Positions 17,929 through 25,960 of a stretch of DNA of 64,000 bases are shown here, piece by piece (position 1 is the stretch's first letter; every line of letters starts with the position of its first letter). Where the stretch lies: the NCBI GenBank assembly GCA_016195085.1, contig JACQAG010000001.1, positions 35,819-99,818 of the forward strand, read 5' to 3'. Below the pieces are notes generated by a model that made no database searches, was not told the origin of the DNA, and saw only the letters and a program-made list of their open reading frames with translations. The position numbers and the translations under genes are program-made. The stretch comes from Pseudomonadota bacterium. Its GTDB lineage: Bacteria; Pseudomonadota; Alphaproteobacteria; SHVZ01.

Positions 17929-18633
17929 ATGAGCGGGGCGCGCCACATCTTCGCCACAATTCGGCTCCTGGCCGAGCGGGCACGCCGCGTGGTCCCCGCC
18001 GTCCTCTTCCTCATCGCCGGCTTGGTCAGCGGGTCGGCCTTTGCCAATCCCTGCACCAGCGCCATCGACGCGGCAGAGCGGCAATACGGTATTCCCTCCC
18101 GCCTGCTGCTGGCGATCGCCATTACCGAAAGCGGCGTCAACGGCATTCCCCATCCTTGGACCGTGCATGTCGCCGGCCGCGCGATCTATGCCTCGAGCCA
18201 GGCGGCGGCGGGCAAGTATCTCAGGGATGCCAAGGGCAGGCTGCGCGCCAACGCCTTTGCCGGCTGCATGCAGCTCTCGGTGCGCTATCACCGCGCCAAC
18301 TTCCCCTCGCCCGAGCAGATGCTGAATCCCGGCGCCAATGTCGCCTATGCCGCGCGCTTCCTCACACTCTTCAAGGAGGATTACGGCACCTGGGGGCAGG
18401 CGATCGTCCACTATCAGGGCGGCAAGCCGCGCCAGCAGCTGGCCTACCTCTGCCGGGTCTGGCGCACGCTGGCAGCACTCGAGCCCACCAGCCTGCGTGA
18501 GCTCGAGACGACGCGCTGCGGGGCCCTGCCGCAGGTCCTCTATCTGGAGCCGCTGCCGGTCTCGACCACCACGGAGCCGGAGGACGAGGACGCCCAGTTG
18601 CAGGCGCGCCTCAATCGGCGCGAGCTCACCTGA
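17929..18633 (+). CDS. Lytic transglycosylase-like protein (SLT domain)
   Basis: Predicted murein-cleaving enzyme of 234 residues. The ATG at 17929 was chosen because a signal or anchor helix (VVPAVLFLIAGLVSGSAFA) follows; the frame is open further upstream. The SLT fold starts at CTSAIDAAERQYGIPSRLL, with the catalytic Glu in AIAITESGVNG (E67). The core motifs AFAGCMQLSVRYH and NPGANVAYAARFL follow, then YGTWGQAIVHYQGG. Residues after about 205 are an acidic, probably disordered tail. It is divergent from sorA. Confidence 0.85.
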   Translation: MSGARHIFATIRLLAERARRVVPAVLFLIAGLVSGSAFANPCTSAIDAAERQYGIPSRLLLAIAITESGVNGIPHPWTVHVAGRAIYASSQAAAGKYLRDAKGRLRANAFAGCMQLSVRYHRANFPSPEQMLNPGANVAYAARFLTLFKEDYGTWGQAIVHYQGGKPRQQLAYLCRVWRTLAALEPTSLRELETTRCGALPQVLYLEPLPVSTTTEPEDEDAQLQARLNRRELT

Positions 18634-18725
18634 CGATCTTATCCGGGGCGCCTCCGGCCGCCCCTTGACCCTCCGCCTGCGGCCGGCATCATGGCCCCCT
18701 GTCCTCTCCCCCCTCCAGGTGCATC

Positions 18726-19592
18726 ATGTCCATCCGTATTCGCAGCGTGCTCGTCGCCGGCTCCGGCGTCATGGGCCGCGGCATCGCGACCGCGTTCCTC
18801 CGCGCCGGCTGCCATGTCGCCGTGCTGAGCCGCAACCCAGAGAAGATCGCCGAGATCGTCAAGGGCGCGGCGGGCGCCGGAGCGCTTCCCGAGACGGCCC
18901 CCGACCTCATCGTCGAATCCATACCCGAGCGGGTGGATCTGAAGCAGGAGCTCTACGCCAAGATCGAGGCGAAATACGCCGGACGGCCGATCCTGGCGAC
19001 CAACACCTCGGGCCTGGCGCTCGAAGATCTGGCGGCGAAGCTGAAACACCCCGAGCGGTTCATCGGCCTGCACTACTTCCAGCCGGCCGAGGTCATGCCC
19101 ATGGTCGAGGTTTGCAAGACCCTCGACACCGCCGCCTCGGTGGCGGACGCGGTTTCAGCCGCGGTGCGCGCCTGCGGCCAGGAGCCGATCCTGCTCAATC
19201 GGCCGATCGTCGGCTTCCTCATGAACCGGCTGCAGCACGCGATCCTGCACGAGGCCTACTATCTCATCGATGAAGGCGTGTGCGGGGCGAAGGAGGTGGA
19301 CGAGGTAGCCCGGCATCTCCTGGGGCCCCGCATGTGCATCACCGGCTTGATCGAGCAGAAGGACATCTCCGGCCTCGACACCCATGCGACGGTGCAGCGC
19401 CAGATCGTGCCGCACCTCAACCATTCCGATCAGCCCGGACGCATCTGCCAGGAGCTCTATGAACAGGGGCATTACGGCATCAAGACCGGGCGCGGCTTCT
19501 ATGACTGGACGAAGCGCGACGGCAAGGCCTATGCCGCCCAAGCCAAGGCGAAGCTGGAACGGCTGATCGCCTTCTTGGCCAAGCAGCATTGA
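18726..19592 (+). CDS. 3-hydroxyacyl-CoA dehydrogenase family protein
   Basis: NAD-dependent dehydrogenase of 288 residues. The N-terminal Rossmann motif is VLVAGSGVMGRGIA (residues 8-21). LIVESIPERVDLKQEL and ATNTSGLALEDLA are family landmarks. The catalytic His lies in GLHYFQPAEVMPMVEV, and the C-terminal domain starts near PIVGFLMNRLQHAILHEA. There is no hydratase half, so it is a stand-alone dehydrogenase acting on a 3-hydroxyacyl-CoA or a related hydroxy acid; L-gulonate or carnitine dehydrogenases have the same architecture. The dehydratase gene follows 98 nt downstream on the same strand. Confidence 0.85.
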   Translation: MSIRIRSVLVAGSGVMGRGIATAFLRAGCHVAVLSRNPEKIAEIVKGAAGAGALPETAPDLIVESIPERVDLKQELYAKIEAKYAGRPILATNTSGLALEDLAAKLKHPERFIGLHYFQPAEVMPMVEVCKTLDTAASVADAVSAAVRACGQEPILLNRPIVGFLMNRLQHAILHEAYYLIDEGVCGAKEVDEVARHLLGPRMCITGLIEQKDISGLDTHATVQRQIVPHLNHSDQPGRICQELYEQGHYGIKTGRGFYDWTKRDGKAYAAQAKAKLERLIAFLAKQH

Positions 19593-19690
19593 GCCGCCGC
19601 CCCGGCATTGACAGGGGCAAGCCTCGCTGGGTCAACTGATCCGCGCCCAACTTGTCGCCACGAAATCCCAGGGGAAGGAAGCTCGAGAGC

Positions 19691-21424
19691 ATGACCGCGC
19701 GCCGCCGCAAGACCTATGACGAACTGCGCTCCAAACGCTGGTACGGGGTGGAGGACCTCCGCGCCTTCGGGCACCGCTCGCGCACGCTGCAGATGGGCTA
19801 TGCGCGTGAGGACTGGGAAGGCAAGCCGGTGATCGCGCTCATCAACACCTGGTCCGACATCAACCCCTGCCACACGCATTTCAAGCAGCGGGTCGAGGAG
19901 GTGAAGCGCGGCGTCTGGCAGGCGGGCGGCTTTCCCATGGAGCTGCCGGCGATCAGCCTCTCCGAGGTCTTCCAGAAGCCGACGACGATGCTCTACCGCA
20001 ACCTGCTGGCGCTGGAGACCGAGGAGCTCTTGCGTTCCTATCCCGTCGACGGCGCGGTCTTGATGGGAGGCTGCGACAAGACCACGCCGGCCTTGCTCAT
20101 GGGCGCCATCTCCATGGGGCTACCCTGTATCTTCATGCCGGCAGGACCGATGCTCCGGGGCAATTGGCATGGGCATGTGCTGGGCAGCGGTTCGGACAGC
20201 TGGAAGTACTGGGCCGAGCTCCGCGCCGGCAACATCACAGAGAATGACTGGCGGGAGATCGAGGAGGGCATCGCCCGCTCGCCCGGCACCTGCATGACCA
20301 TGGGCACCGCGGCCACCATGATGTCGGCGACCGAAGCCATGGGCCTGACCTTGCCCGGCGCCTCGTCGATCCCGGCTGCGGACTCCAATCATCCGCGCAT
20401 GGCGGAGATGACGGGACGGCGCATCGTGGAGATGGTGTGGGAGGATCTGACGCCCGCCCGGATCCTCGGCAAGTCCGCCTTCGACAACGCCGTCACCACG
20501 GTGCTCGCGGTCGGCGGCTCGACCAACGCGGTCATCCATCTCATTGCGGTCGCCGGCCGCGCCCAAGCCGGCCTCGACCTCGACCGCTTCGATGCGATCT
20601 CGCGCCGGGTGCCGCTCTTGGCCAATGTGCGCCCCTCCGGCCAGTTCCTGATGGAGGATTTCTACTATGCGGGCGGCCTCAAGGCGCTGTTGGCCGCGCT
20701 CGGCGAGCTCATCGACGGTGCTTGCATGACCGTCAACGGCAAGACCATCGGCGAGAACATCAAAGGTGCCGAGATCTACAACGCCGAGGTGATCAGGAGC
20801 CGCAACGCACCGGTCAAGGACGCCGGCGGCCTTGCCATCCTCAGAGGCAACCTGGCCCCCAACGGGGCCGTCATCAAGCCGGCGGCGGCCGATCCCAAGC
20901 TCTTGAAGCACACCGGTCCCGCGGTCGTGTTCGAGGACTACAACGACATGGCCGCCAGGATCGACGACGAGGCCCTGCCGGTCACCGCCGACTCGGTCCT
21001 GGTCTTGCGCAACGCCGGCCCCCAGGGCGGCCCGGGCATGCCGGAATGGGGCATGCTGCCGGTCCCGAAGAAGCTCTTGAAAGAGGGCGTGCGCGACATG
21101 GTGCGCGTCTCCGATGCGCGCATGAGCGGCACCAGCTATGGCTGCTGCGTCTTGCATGTGGCGCCGGAGAGCTTCGTCGGCGGCCCCTTGGCCCTGGTCA
21201 AGACCGGCGATCCGATCGAGCTCGACGTGGAGAAGCGCACGCTGACGCTGAAGGTGGCGGACTCCGAGCTCGCTCGCCGCCGTGCGGCCTGGAAGGCGCC
21301 GCCGCCGCGCTACGAGCGAGGCTACGGCGCCTTGCACGCCCGCCACATCACCCAAGCCGACCAGGGCTGCGATCTCGACATCCTAGCGGCAACGGCGCGG
21401 GTGCCGGAGCCGGAGATCCACTGA
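19691..21424 (+). CDS. IlvD/Edd family dehydratase, sugar-acid type
   Basis: Iron-sulfur dehydratase of 577 residues that converts 2,3-dihydroxy acids to 2-keto-3-deoxy acids. The ATG at 19691 follows GGAAGG. Expected cluster ligands are present: C60 (SDINPC), C128 (GGCDKTTPA, with the Lys at 130) and C201 (GTCMTMGTAATM). The late DARMSGTSYG holds the catalytic Ser. The N-terminal SKRWYGVEDLRAFGHR and the overall length resemble pentonate dehydratases such as L-arabinonate dehydratase more than the branched-chain IlvD. The true sugar acid cannot be read from the sequence. Confidence 0.87.
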   Translation: MTARRRKTYDELRSKRWYGVEDLRAFGHRSRTLQMGYAREDWEGKPVIALINTWSDINPCHTHFKQRVEEVKRGVWQAGGFPMELPAISLSEVFQKPTTMLYRNLLALETEELLRSYPVDGAVLMGGCDKTTPALLMGAISMGLPCIFMPAGPMLRGNWHGHVLGSGSDSWKYWAELRAGNITENDWREIEEGIARSPGTCMTMGTAATMMSATEAMGLTLPGASSIPAADSNHPRMAEMTGRRIVEMVWEDLTPARILGKSAFDNAVTTVLAVGGSTNAVIHLIAVAGRAQAGLDLDRFDAISRRVPLLANVRPSGQFLMEDFYYAGGLKALLAALGELIDGACMTVNGKTIGENIKGAEIYNAEVIRSRNAPVKDAGGLAILRGNLAPNGAVIKPAAADPKLLKHTGPAVVFEDYNDMAARIDDEALPVTADSVLVLRNAGPQGGPGMPEWGMLPVPKKLLKEGVRDMVRVSDARMSGTSYGCCVLHVAPESFVGGPLALVKTGDPIELDVEKRTLTLKVADSELARRRAAWKAPPPRYERGYGALHARHITQADQGCDLDILAATARVPEPEIH

Positions 21425-21459
21425 GCGGCTTGGGGAACGCATCGGCGTGCGCGGCATTC

Positions 21460-21492
21460 ATAGGCCATTGAACTAGTCGGCCAATGGCCTAT
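21460..21492. promoter_or_regulatory. Inverted-repeat operator before the toxin-antitoxin genes
   Basis: ATAGGCCATTG (21460-21470) and CAATGGCCTAT (21482-21492) are exact inverted repeats with an 11-nt spacer. They end 13 nt before the ATG of the BrnT-type toxin. Toxin-antitoxin operons are usually autorepressed by the antitoxin or the complex, so this is the probable binding site of the HTH protein encoded at 21777. Confidence 0.65.
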
Positions 21493-21505
21493 ACTGGCCG
21501 GGTGC

Positions 21506-21790
21506 ATGAAGAACGTGGATCTCGAATGGGATTCGACGAAATCCGAATCCTGCTACCGTGAGCGAGGTTTCGATTTCCTCTATGCCGCCGGCGTGTTCCT
21601 CGACCCCGACTGCGTCGATGTCGTCGATGACCGCTATGACTATGGGGAAGAACGCCGCATCGTCTACGGCAAGATAGAAGGACGGCTTTACGTCGTCGTC
21701 TACACCTTGCGCGGAACCGTGCACCGGATCATTTCCGCGCGCCGGGCCAATCGTAGAGACGAAAGGAGGATCACACGTGCCGATCGTTAG
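21506..21790 (+). CDS. brnT: BrnT family (DUF497) toxin
   Basis: A 94-residue protein with the DUF497 layout: an N-terminal EWDSTKSES with RERGFDF, then AAGVFLDPDCV, GEERRIVYGKIEGRLYVVVY, and a C-terminal HRIISARRANRRDERR. BrnT toxins are ribonucleases of RelE-like fold that block translation, kept in check by an antitoxin from the same operon. The downstream HTH gene overlaps the last 14 nt. An inverted-repeat operator precedes the gene. Toxin activity is inferred from family membership. Confidence 0.82.
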   Translation: MKNVDLEWDSTKSESCYRERGFDFLYAAGVFLDPDCVDVVDDRYDYGEERRIVYGKIEGRLYVVVYTLRGTVHRIISARRANRRDERRITRADR

Positions 21791-22139
21791 AGCGCGCCTG
21801 GCCCGAGACGGTAGCGCGGTTCGGCTTGGCCGTGGACGGCAAAGCAAGATGCGGCCACGGGCCGATCTCGCGCGGATCGATGCGACCACGGCAGCCGAGC
21901 TTGCTCGGCAAGCGATGGACGATGAGCGCGCCGCGCAAGCGGATGCCGGGGCCTACGCCCGTGGCATTCGCCATCGCCTGAAGCTCAGCCAAGCGGCTTT
22001 TGCGCGGCAGATCGGAGTTTCGGTCGAGACGGTTCGAAACTGGGAACAGGGCAAGCGCTCGCCCGACCAGGCCGCTAGATCGCTCCTGCGCATCGTCGAA
22101 CGCGAACCCGAAGCGGTGTTCCGAGCGCTATTGCGATGA
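21777..22139 (+). CDS. HTH (XRE-type) antitoxin partner of BrnT
   Basis: A 120-residue protein. The GTG at 21777 follows AAAGGAGG, a strong ribosome site inside the toxin gene, so antitoxin translation is favoured. Residues about 55-110 form an XRE/HigA-type helix-turn-helix (RGIRHRLKLSQAAFARQIG, then VSVETVRNWEQGKRSPDQAA). The N-terminal half is basic and probably binds the toxin. The classical BrnA antitoxin is a ribbon-helix-helix protein, so the DNA-binding fold here differs from the textbook pair. It overlaps the next small ORF by ATGA. Confidence 0.75.
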   Translation: MPIVRARLARDGSAVRLGRGRQSKMRPRADLARIDATTAAELARQAMDDERAAQADAGAYARGIRHRLKLSQAAFARQIGVSVETVRNWEQGKRSPDQAARSLLRIVEREPEAVFRALLR

Positions 22140-22309
22140 CGGTGATCTCCGCGTACGACCAAGCGTGGCAAATGGAGGCGATCAAGCTCGGCATCGCGGC
22201 CGCGGATCGCGGCGAATTGGTCGAGGACGATGCGGTCGGCGAGTGGATCGACTCCTGGGGCCGCCCGGATGAGATGCCCGCGCCAGCCAATCGACATCGC
22301 CGACCATAG
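22136..22309 (+). CDS. Short ORF resembling the C-terminal half of a RHH (CopG/ParD-like) antitoxin
   Basis: A 57-residue ORF starting with the ATG of an ATGA overlap with the HTH antitoxin gene. The stretch AIKLGIAAADRGELVEDDAV followed by EWIDSWG and RPDEMP resembles the C-terminal toxin-binding tail of CopG/ParD-like antitoxins that pair with RelE/ParE toxins. The N-terminal ribbon-helix-helix DNA-binding part is missing and no RelE/ParE gene follows. It is either a remnant left by recombination between two toxin-antitoxin modules, or a small third component translated by coupling. Confidence 0.45.
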   Translation: MTVISAYDQAWQMEAIKLGIAAADRGELVEDDAVGEWIDSWGRPDEMPAPANRHRRP

Positions 22310-22599
22310 GCCTTTCCCCAGCCGGGGCTGACCGTCCTCCGCGAGACGCCGGCGGCGCTTCCGGACGCGGACCGTAGCTTCGGCCATGATCTCGACATCC
22401 TCGCCAGGCCGGCGCGGCTGCCAGCTACGTCTTGGGCTGATCGAGGCGCTGCCGCTTCGCCGCCAAATGACCGATCCGTGGCACGGCCGGCGCTCTAGGA
22501 GTGGACGGCGCAATTTGCGCCGGTCCATCATGCGGGCGGCCGGCCGCGGCGAGCGATGCGGCGAGACAATCGGGGGCCCAGGCTCAGGGATAAGGTGCA
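22310..22599. other. Spacer without a recognisable gene
   Basis: 290 nt between the toxin-antitoxin genes and the DUF2817 gene. Short open frames are present on both strands but none looks like a protein family or has a good ribosome site. It may be the decayed rest of the RelE/ParE toxin gene that would normally follow a CopG-type antitoxin, but I could not recognise its codons. No strong hairpin seen. Confidence 0.5.
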
Positions 22600-23682
22600 A
22601 TGGTCGCGGTCGCGTCGTTCTTCGCCGAATCCTACGCCGAGGCCCGTCAGAAATTCCTGGACGCCGTCGGCCGCTCCGGCGCGGTGCTCATCGACAGCCA
22701 CAGGAATCCCACCTTGGGCCCGGATGGCGGCGCGCTCTTCACCGACGTGGCGCGGATCGGCCCCGCGAACGCCAAGAAGCTCCTGGTGCTCAATTCCGCC
22801 ACGCATGGCATCGAGGGCTATTGCGGGTCGGGCTGCCAGGTGGGCTGGCTCTTGAAGGGGCACTATCACCGCGACGCCCAGCCGGACACCGCCGTCATCC
22901 TCGTTCATGCGATCAACCCCCACGGGTTCGCCTGGGGGCGGCGCGTGACCGAGGAGAATGTCGATCTCAACCGAAACTTTCTCGACCACGGCAAGCCGCA
23001 TCCGCAGAACGCCGACTATGAGGTGTTGGCCGAGCACATCAATCCGATTGCGTGGACGCCCGAGTCCTTGGCGAAGGCGGATGCGGCGATCGCCCGCCAC
23101 TACGGCCTGCCCAATGCCGACTTCCTGCCCAGCGCCGTGCATGGCGGCCAATATGTCAACGCCAAGGGCACCTTCTATGGCGGCGACGCGCCGACCTGGG
23201 CAAACCGGATCTTCCGGGCGATTCTCGCCGGCCATTGCTCCGGTGCGGCTGCGATCGGCCTCATCGACTACCACACCGGCCTAGGCCCGCTCGGCCATGG
23301 CGACCTCCGCTTTCGCGGCCGCCGCCATCTCGATCTGGCGCGCTCCTGGTACGACGAGGTCTCGACCGTCCCCGGCGCCGGCGCCACCTGGCATGTGCCA
23401 TCGGGTCTGCTGGCCCTGGCGCTCGATGAGAGCCTCGCCCAGCGCACGACCGTGCCGATGGTGATCGAGTACGGGACCTACGACGTGAACTCGGTGCTGA
23501 AAGCCATTCGCGCCGATAATTGGCTGCATTGCCATGGCGATCTCGCCTCGCCGCAGGGCCGCGAGATCAAGGCGTTCATGCGCGAGATGTTCTATCCCTC
23601 GGTGCCGGAGTGGAAGATCATGGTGTTCTCGCGCTCGAACGACGTCATCCGCCAGGCGCTGGTCGGGCTGGCGAAGACATAG
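22600..23682 (+). CDS. DUF2817 family M14-like metallopeptidase
   Basis: A 360-residue protein with the zinc carboxypeptidase (M14) layout: NSATHGIEGYCGS (H69 and E72 as likely zinc ligands), DLNRNF, LIDYHTGLG (third ligand His) and PMVIEYGTY (catalytic Glu). There is no signal peptide, so the enzyme is cytosolic and may trim small peptides or related amides. It is followed after 11 nt by the 3-hydroxyproline dehydratase gene and then terC, an apparent three-gene operon. The substrate is unknown. Confidence 0.85.
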   Translation: MVAVASFFAESYAEARQKFLDAVGRSGAVLIDSHRNPTLGPDGGALFTDVARIGPANAKKLLVLNSATHGIEGYCGSGCQVGWLLKGHYHRDAQPDTAVILVHAINPHGFAWGRRVTEENVDLNRNFLDHGKPHPQNADYEVLAEHINPIAWTPESLAKADAAIARHYGLPNADFLPSAVHGGQYVNAKGTFYGGDAPTWANRIFRAILAGHCSGAAAIGLIDYHTGLGPLGHGDLRFRGRRHLDLARSWYDEVSTVPGAGATWHVPSGLLALALDESLAQRTTVPMVIEYGTYDVNSVLKAIRADNWLHCHGDLASPQGREIKAFMREMFYPSVPEWKIMVFSRSNDVIRQALVGLAKT

Positions 23683-23693
23683 ACAGCAAAGAG

Positions 23694-24695
23694 ATGCAAC
23701 CCATCGACACGGTCGAGATGCACACCGGCGGCGAGCCGGTGCGCATCGTCGTCGGCGGTTATCCGGCGCTGCCCAAGGCAACCCTGCTCGAGCGTCGGCG
23801 TCACGCGCTCGAGCACCACGACGACGTGCGTCGGCTCCTCATGCGCGAGCCGCGCGGGCATTTCGACATGTATGGCGCGGTGCCGCTCGAGGCCGATGCG
23901 CCCGACGCGGATTTCGCCGTGCTGTTCCTGCACAATGAAGGCTACTCCACCATGTGCGGGCACGCGGTCATCGCGCTCGGCCGCTGGGCCGTCGACAGCG
24001 GACGGGTCGCCCCGCGGGAGCCGGAGACCAGGCTTGCCATTCAATGTCCTTGCGGGGTCGTCCGGCTCCGGGTCGAGGTCAAGGGCGGACGCTCCGGCCG
24101 CGTCCGGTTCGAGAGCGTGCCGGCCTTCGCGCTCATGCTCGAACGTTCCGTCGAGGTGCCCGGCCATGGCAGGCTCGCCGTCGACATCGGCTATGGCGGG
24201 GCGTTCTATGCCGTGCTCCCGGCGAGCCGGCTCGGGCTCGAGCTGAAAGAAACACCCCCTGCCGCCATCGTCGAGCGCGCCAGCCTGGTCAGCGAGGCCG
24301 TCCGCGATCAGCTGGCGATCCAGCATCCGGAGGACAAGGATCTGGGCTTCCTCTATGGCACCATCCTGACCGACGGCAGCGATGCCTGGTCGCCGGAGCC
24401 GAGCCTGAACGTCTGCATCTTCGCCGACCGTCAGGTCGACCGCAGCCCGACCGGCAGCGGGGTCACCGCCCGCATCGCCCTCCAGCGCGCCAAGGGGCTG
24501 ATCCAGGAAGGACAAGAACGCGCCTTCGAAAGCCTGACCGGCGCCCGCTTCACCGGAAGGGCGATCGGCCGCGCGCGGTCAGGCGTCCATGAAGCGGTCG
24601 TCGTCGAGGTCGGCGGGCACGCGCACTATGCCGGGACGGCGCGGTTCACCCTCGAGGATGACGACCCGCTGGCCCAGGGCTTCCTGTTGCGCTGA
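23694..24695 (+). CDS. Trans-3-hydroxy-L-proline dehydratase (proline racemase family)
   Basis: A 333-residue enzyme of the proline racemase superfamily. The ATG at 23694 opens on IDTVEMHTGGEPVRI. The first active-site motif, STMCGHAVIALGRW, has Cys (C88). The second, DRSPTGSGVTAR, has Thr (T253) where racemases and 4-hydroxyproline epimerases have Cys. A Cys/Thr pair is the known signature of trans-3-hydroxy-L-proline dehydratase, which gives pyrroline-2-carboxylate. Together with the upstream peptidase this suggests use of hydroxyproline-containing peptides. No pyrroline reductase gene is visible nearby. Confidence 0.85.
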   Translation: MQPIDTVEMHTGGEPVRIVVGGYPALPKATLLERRRHALEHHDDVRRLLMREPRGHFDMYGAVPLEADAPDADFAVLFLHNEGYSTMCGHAVIALGRWAVDSGRVAPREPETRLAIQCPCGVVRLRVEVKGGRSGRVRFESVPAFALMLERSVEVPGHGRLAVDIGYGGAFYAVLPASRLGLELKETPPAAIVERASLVSEAVRDQLAIQHPEDKDLGFLYGTILTDGSDAWSPEPSLNVCIFADRQVDRSPTGSGVTARIALQRAKGLIQEGQERAFESLTGARFTGRAIGRARSGVHEAVVVEVGGHAHYAGTARFTLEDDDPLAQGFLLR

Positions 24696-24705
24696 GAGAG
24701 TGTGG

Positions 24706-25338
24706 ATGCTGGAAGCGCTCACCCCGTCTTCGCTCTACGCGCTCGCGACCGTCATCATGATCGACGTGGTGCTGGCGGGCGACAATGCCGTGGTCGTCGG
24801 CATGGCCGCGGCGGGGCTGGAGCCGCGGCAAAGGCGACGGGTGATCCTGGTCGGCGTGGCGGCGGCGACGTTCTTGCGCCTCATCTTCGCCGGTGTGGCC
24901 ACCCAGCTCCTGCACATCATCGGCCTCACCCTTGCCGGCGGCATCCTCTTGCTCTGGGTCGCTTGGAAGATGTGGCGCGAGCTCCGCGCGAGCCCTGCCC
25001 TGGACACGGCCGGGCCAGAAGCGGGCGAGCAACCGTCGCCGACATCGGCCAAGAGCTTCCGGCAGCGGGTGCTGCAGGTGATCGTCGCCGACGTCTCCAT
25101 GTCCCTCGACAATGTGCTGGCCGTGGCCGGTGCGGCGGGCGAGCATGTCTGGGTGCTGGTCGCGGGCCTCAGCGTGTCGGTGGCGCTGATGGGAGTGGCC
25201 GCCAACGCTCTGGCCAACCTCCTCGATCGCCACCGCTGGATCGCCTGGATCGGGCTGGCACTCGTCCTCTATGTGGCGCTCGCCATGATCGTCGAGGATA
25301 GTCCCCATGTGTGGGCTCGGATCGTCGGGGGCTCCTAA
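24706..25338 (+). CDS. TerC family integral membrane protein (YjbE-like)
   Basis: A 210-residue membrane protein with about seven helices. DVVLAGDNAVVVGMAA near the start and ADVSMSLDNVLAVAGAA in the middle are the twin Asp-containing signatures of TerC proteins, thought to bind metal ions (Mn2+ export in relatives). The ATG at 24706 is 10 nt after the dehydratase stop. A cytoplasmic loop around residues 95-120 separates the two halves. The last 4 nt overlap the stop of the convergent hutD gene. Substrate not determinable. Confidence 0.87.
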   Translation: MLEALTPSSLYALATVIMIDVVLAGDNAVVVGMAAAGLEPRQRRRVILVGVAAATFLRLIFAGVATQLLHIIGLTLAGGILLLWVAWKMWRELRASPALDTAGPEAGEQPSPTSAKSFRQRVLQVIVADVSMSLDNVLAVAGAAGEHVWVLVAGLSVSVALMGVAANALANLLDRHRWIAWIGLALVLYVALAMIVEDSPHVWARIVGGS

Positions 25339-25916
25339 CTCCGCAGCTGAAACAGCACCACCGCGGCGATGCCGGGACCGCTGATGACGAGCGGGCCAGG
25401 ATCATCGACGATCAGCGTTTCCCGCGACATCAGCGCCTGCGAGCCGAGGCCCTGCACCTCGACCCGGCCGTGGCAGCAAAGGATCGCCACGGCCGGCACC
25501 GGCGGCAGCTCCAGCGGTGCCAGCGGCCGCGAGACCGTCAGCTCGTGGCGCAATCGGGCGCGGTCGGTCATCACGTTGAAGTCTTCCGATGGCCCGCCCA
25601 ACAGCGTCGCCGTGGTCGGCCACTCGCCCTGGAAACCGACCGGCTCGAAGGGCCGCTCCAGCCGGGCGCCGCCATGATCGCCGAAGTCGAGCGCCATGCC
25701 TCCGCCCGACATCAGCATGATGCTGCGCTCGTAGCCGGGAAAGGGCGAGAACGGACCGGATCGCTCCACCCGCGCCAGGCTGAGCCGCCAGAGGAAGGCG
25801 TCGGCGACGCCCGCACCCGGCGGATCGACGGCGATCTCGGTCGTGCTGCCGCCGCCGTTCTTCCAGGGCATGACCCGGTAGTCCGCGGCCTTGAGATGGC
25901 GTAAGCGAGACGGCAT
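25335..25916 (-). CDS. HutD/Ves family cupin-like protein
   Basis: A 193-residue protein starting MPSRLRHLKAADYRVMPWKNGGGSTTEI (first 28 residues cited in parts: the WKNGGG motif at about 17-22 is diagnostic of HutD). GPFSPFPGYERSIMLM and the double beta-barrel layout fit the family. HutD is linked with histidine utilisation regulation in Pseudomonas, but no hut genes occur here. An upstream ATG at 25970 is possible, but it would overlap the start of the divergent methyltransferase gene. Confidence 0.85.
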   Translation of the reverse strand: MPSRLRHLKAADYRVMPWKNGGGSTTEIAVDPPGAGVADAFLWRLSLARVERSGPFSPFPGYERSIMLMSGGGMALDFGDHGGARLERPFEPVGFQGEWPTTATLLGGPSEDFNVMTDRARLRHELTVSRPLAPLELPPVPAVAILCCHGRVEVQGLGSQALMSRETLIVDDPGPLVISGPGIAAVVLFQLRS

Positions 25917-25960
25917 GGTGGTGCGCGGCCCTTTGAACCTGACGAACCTAGCATGATCGG

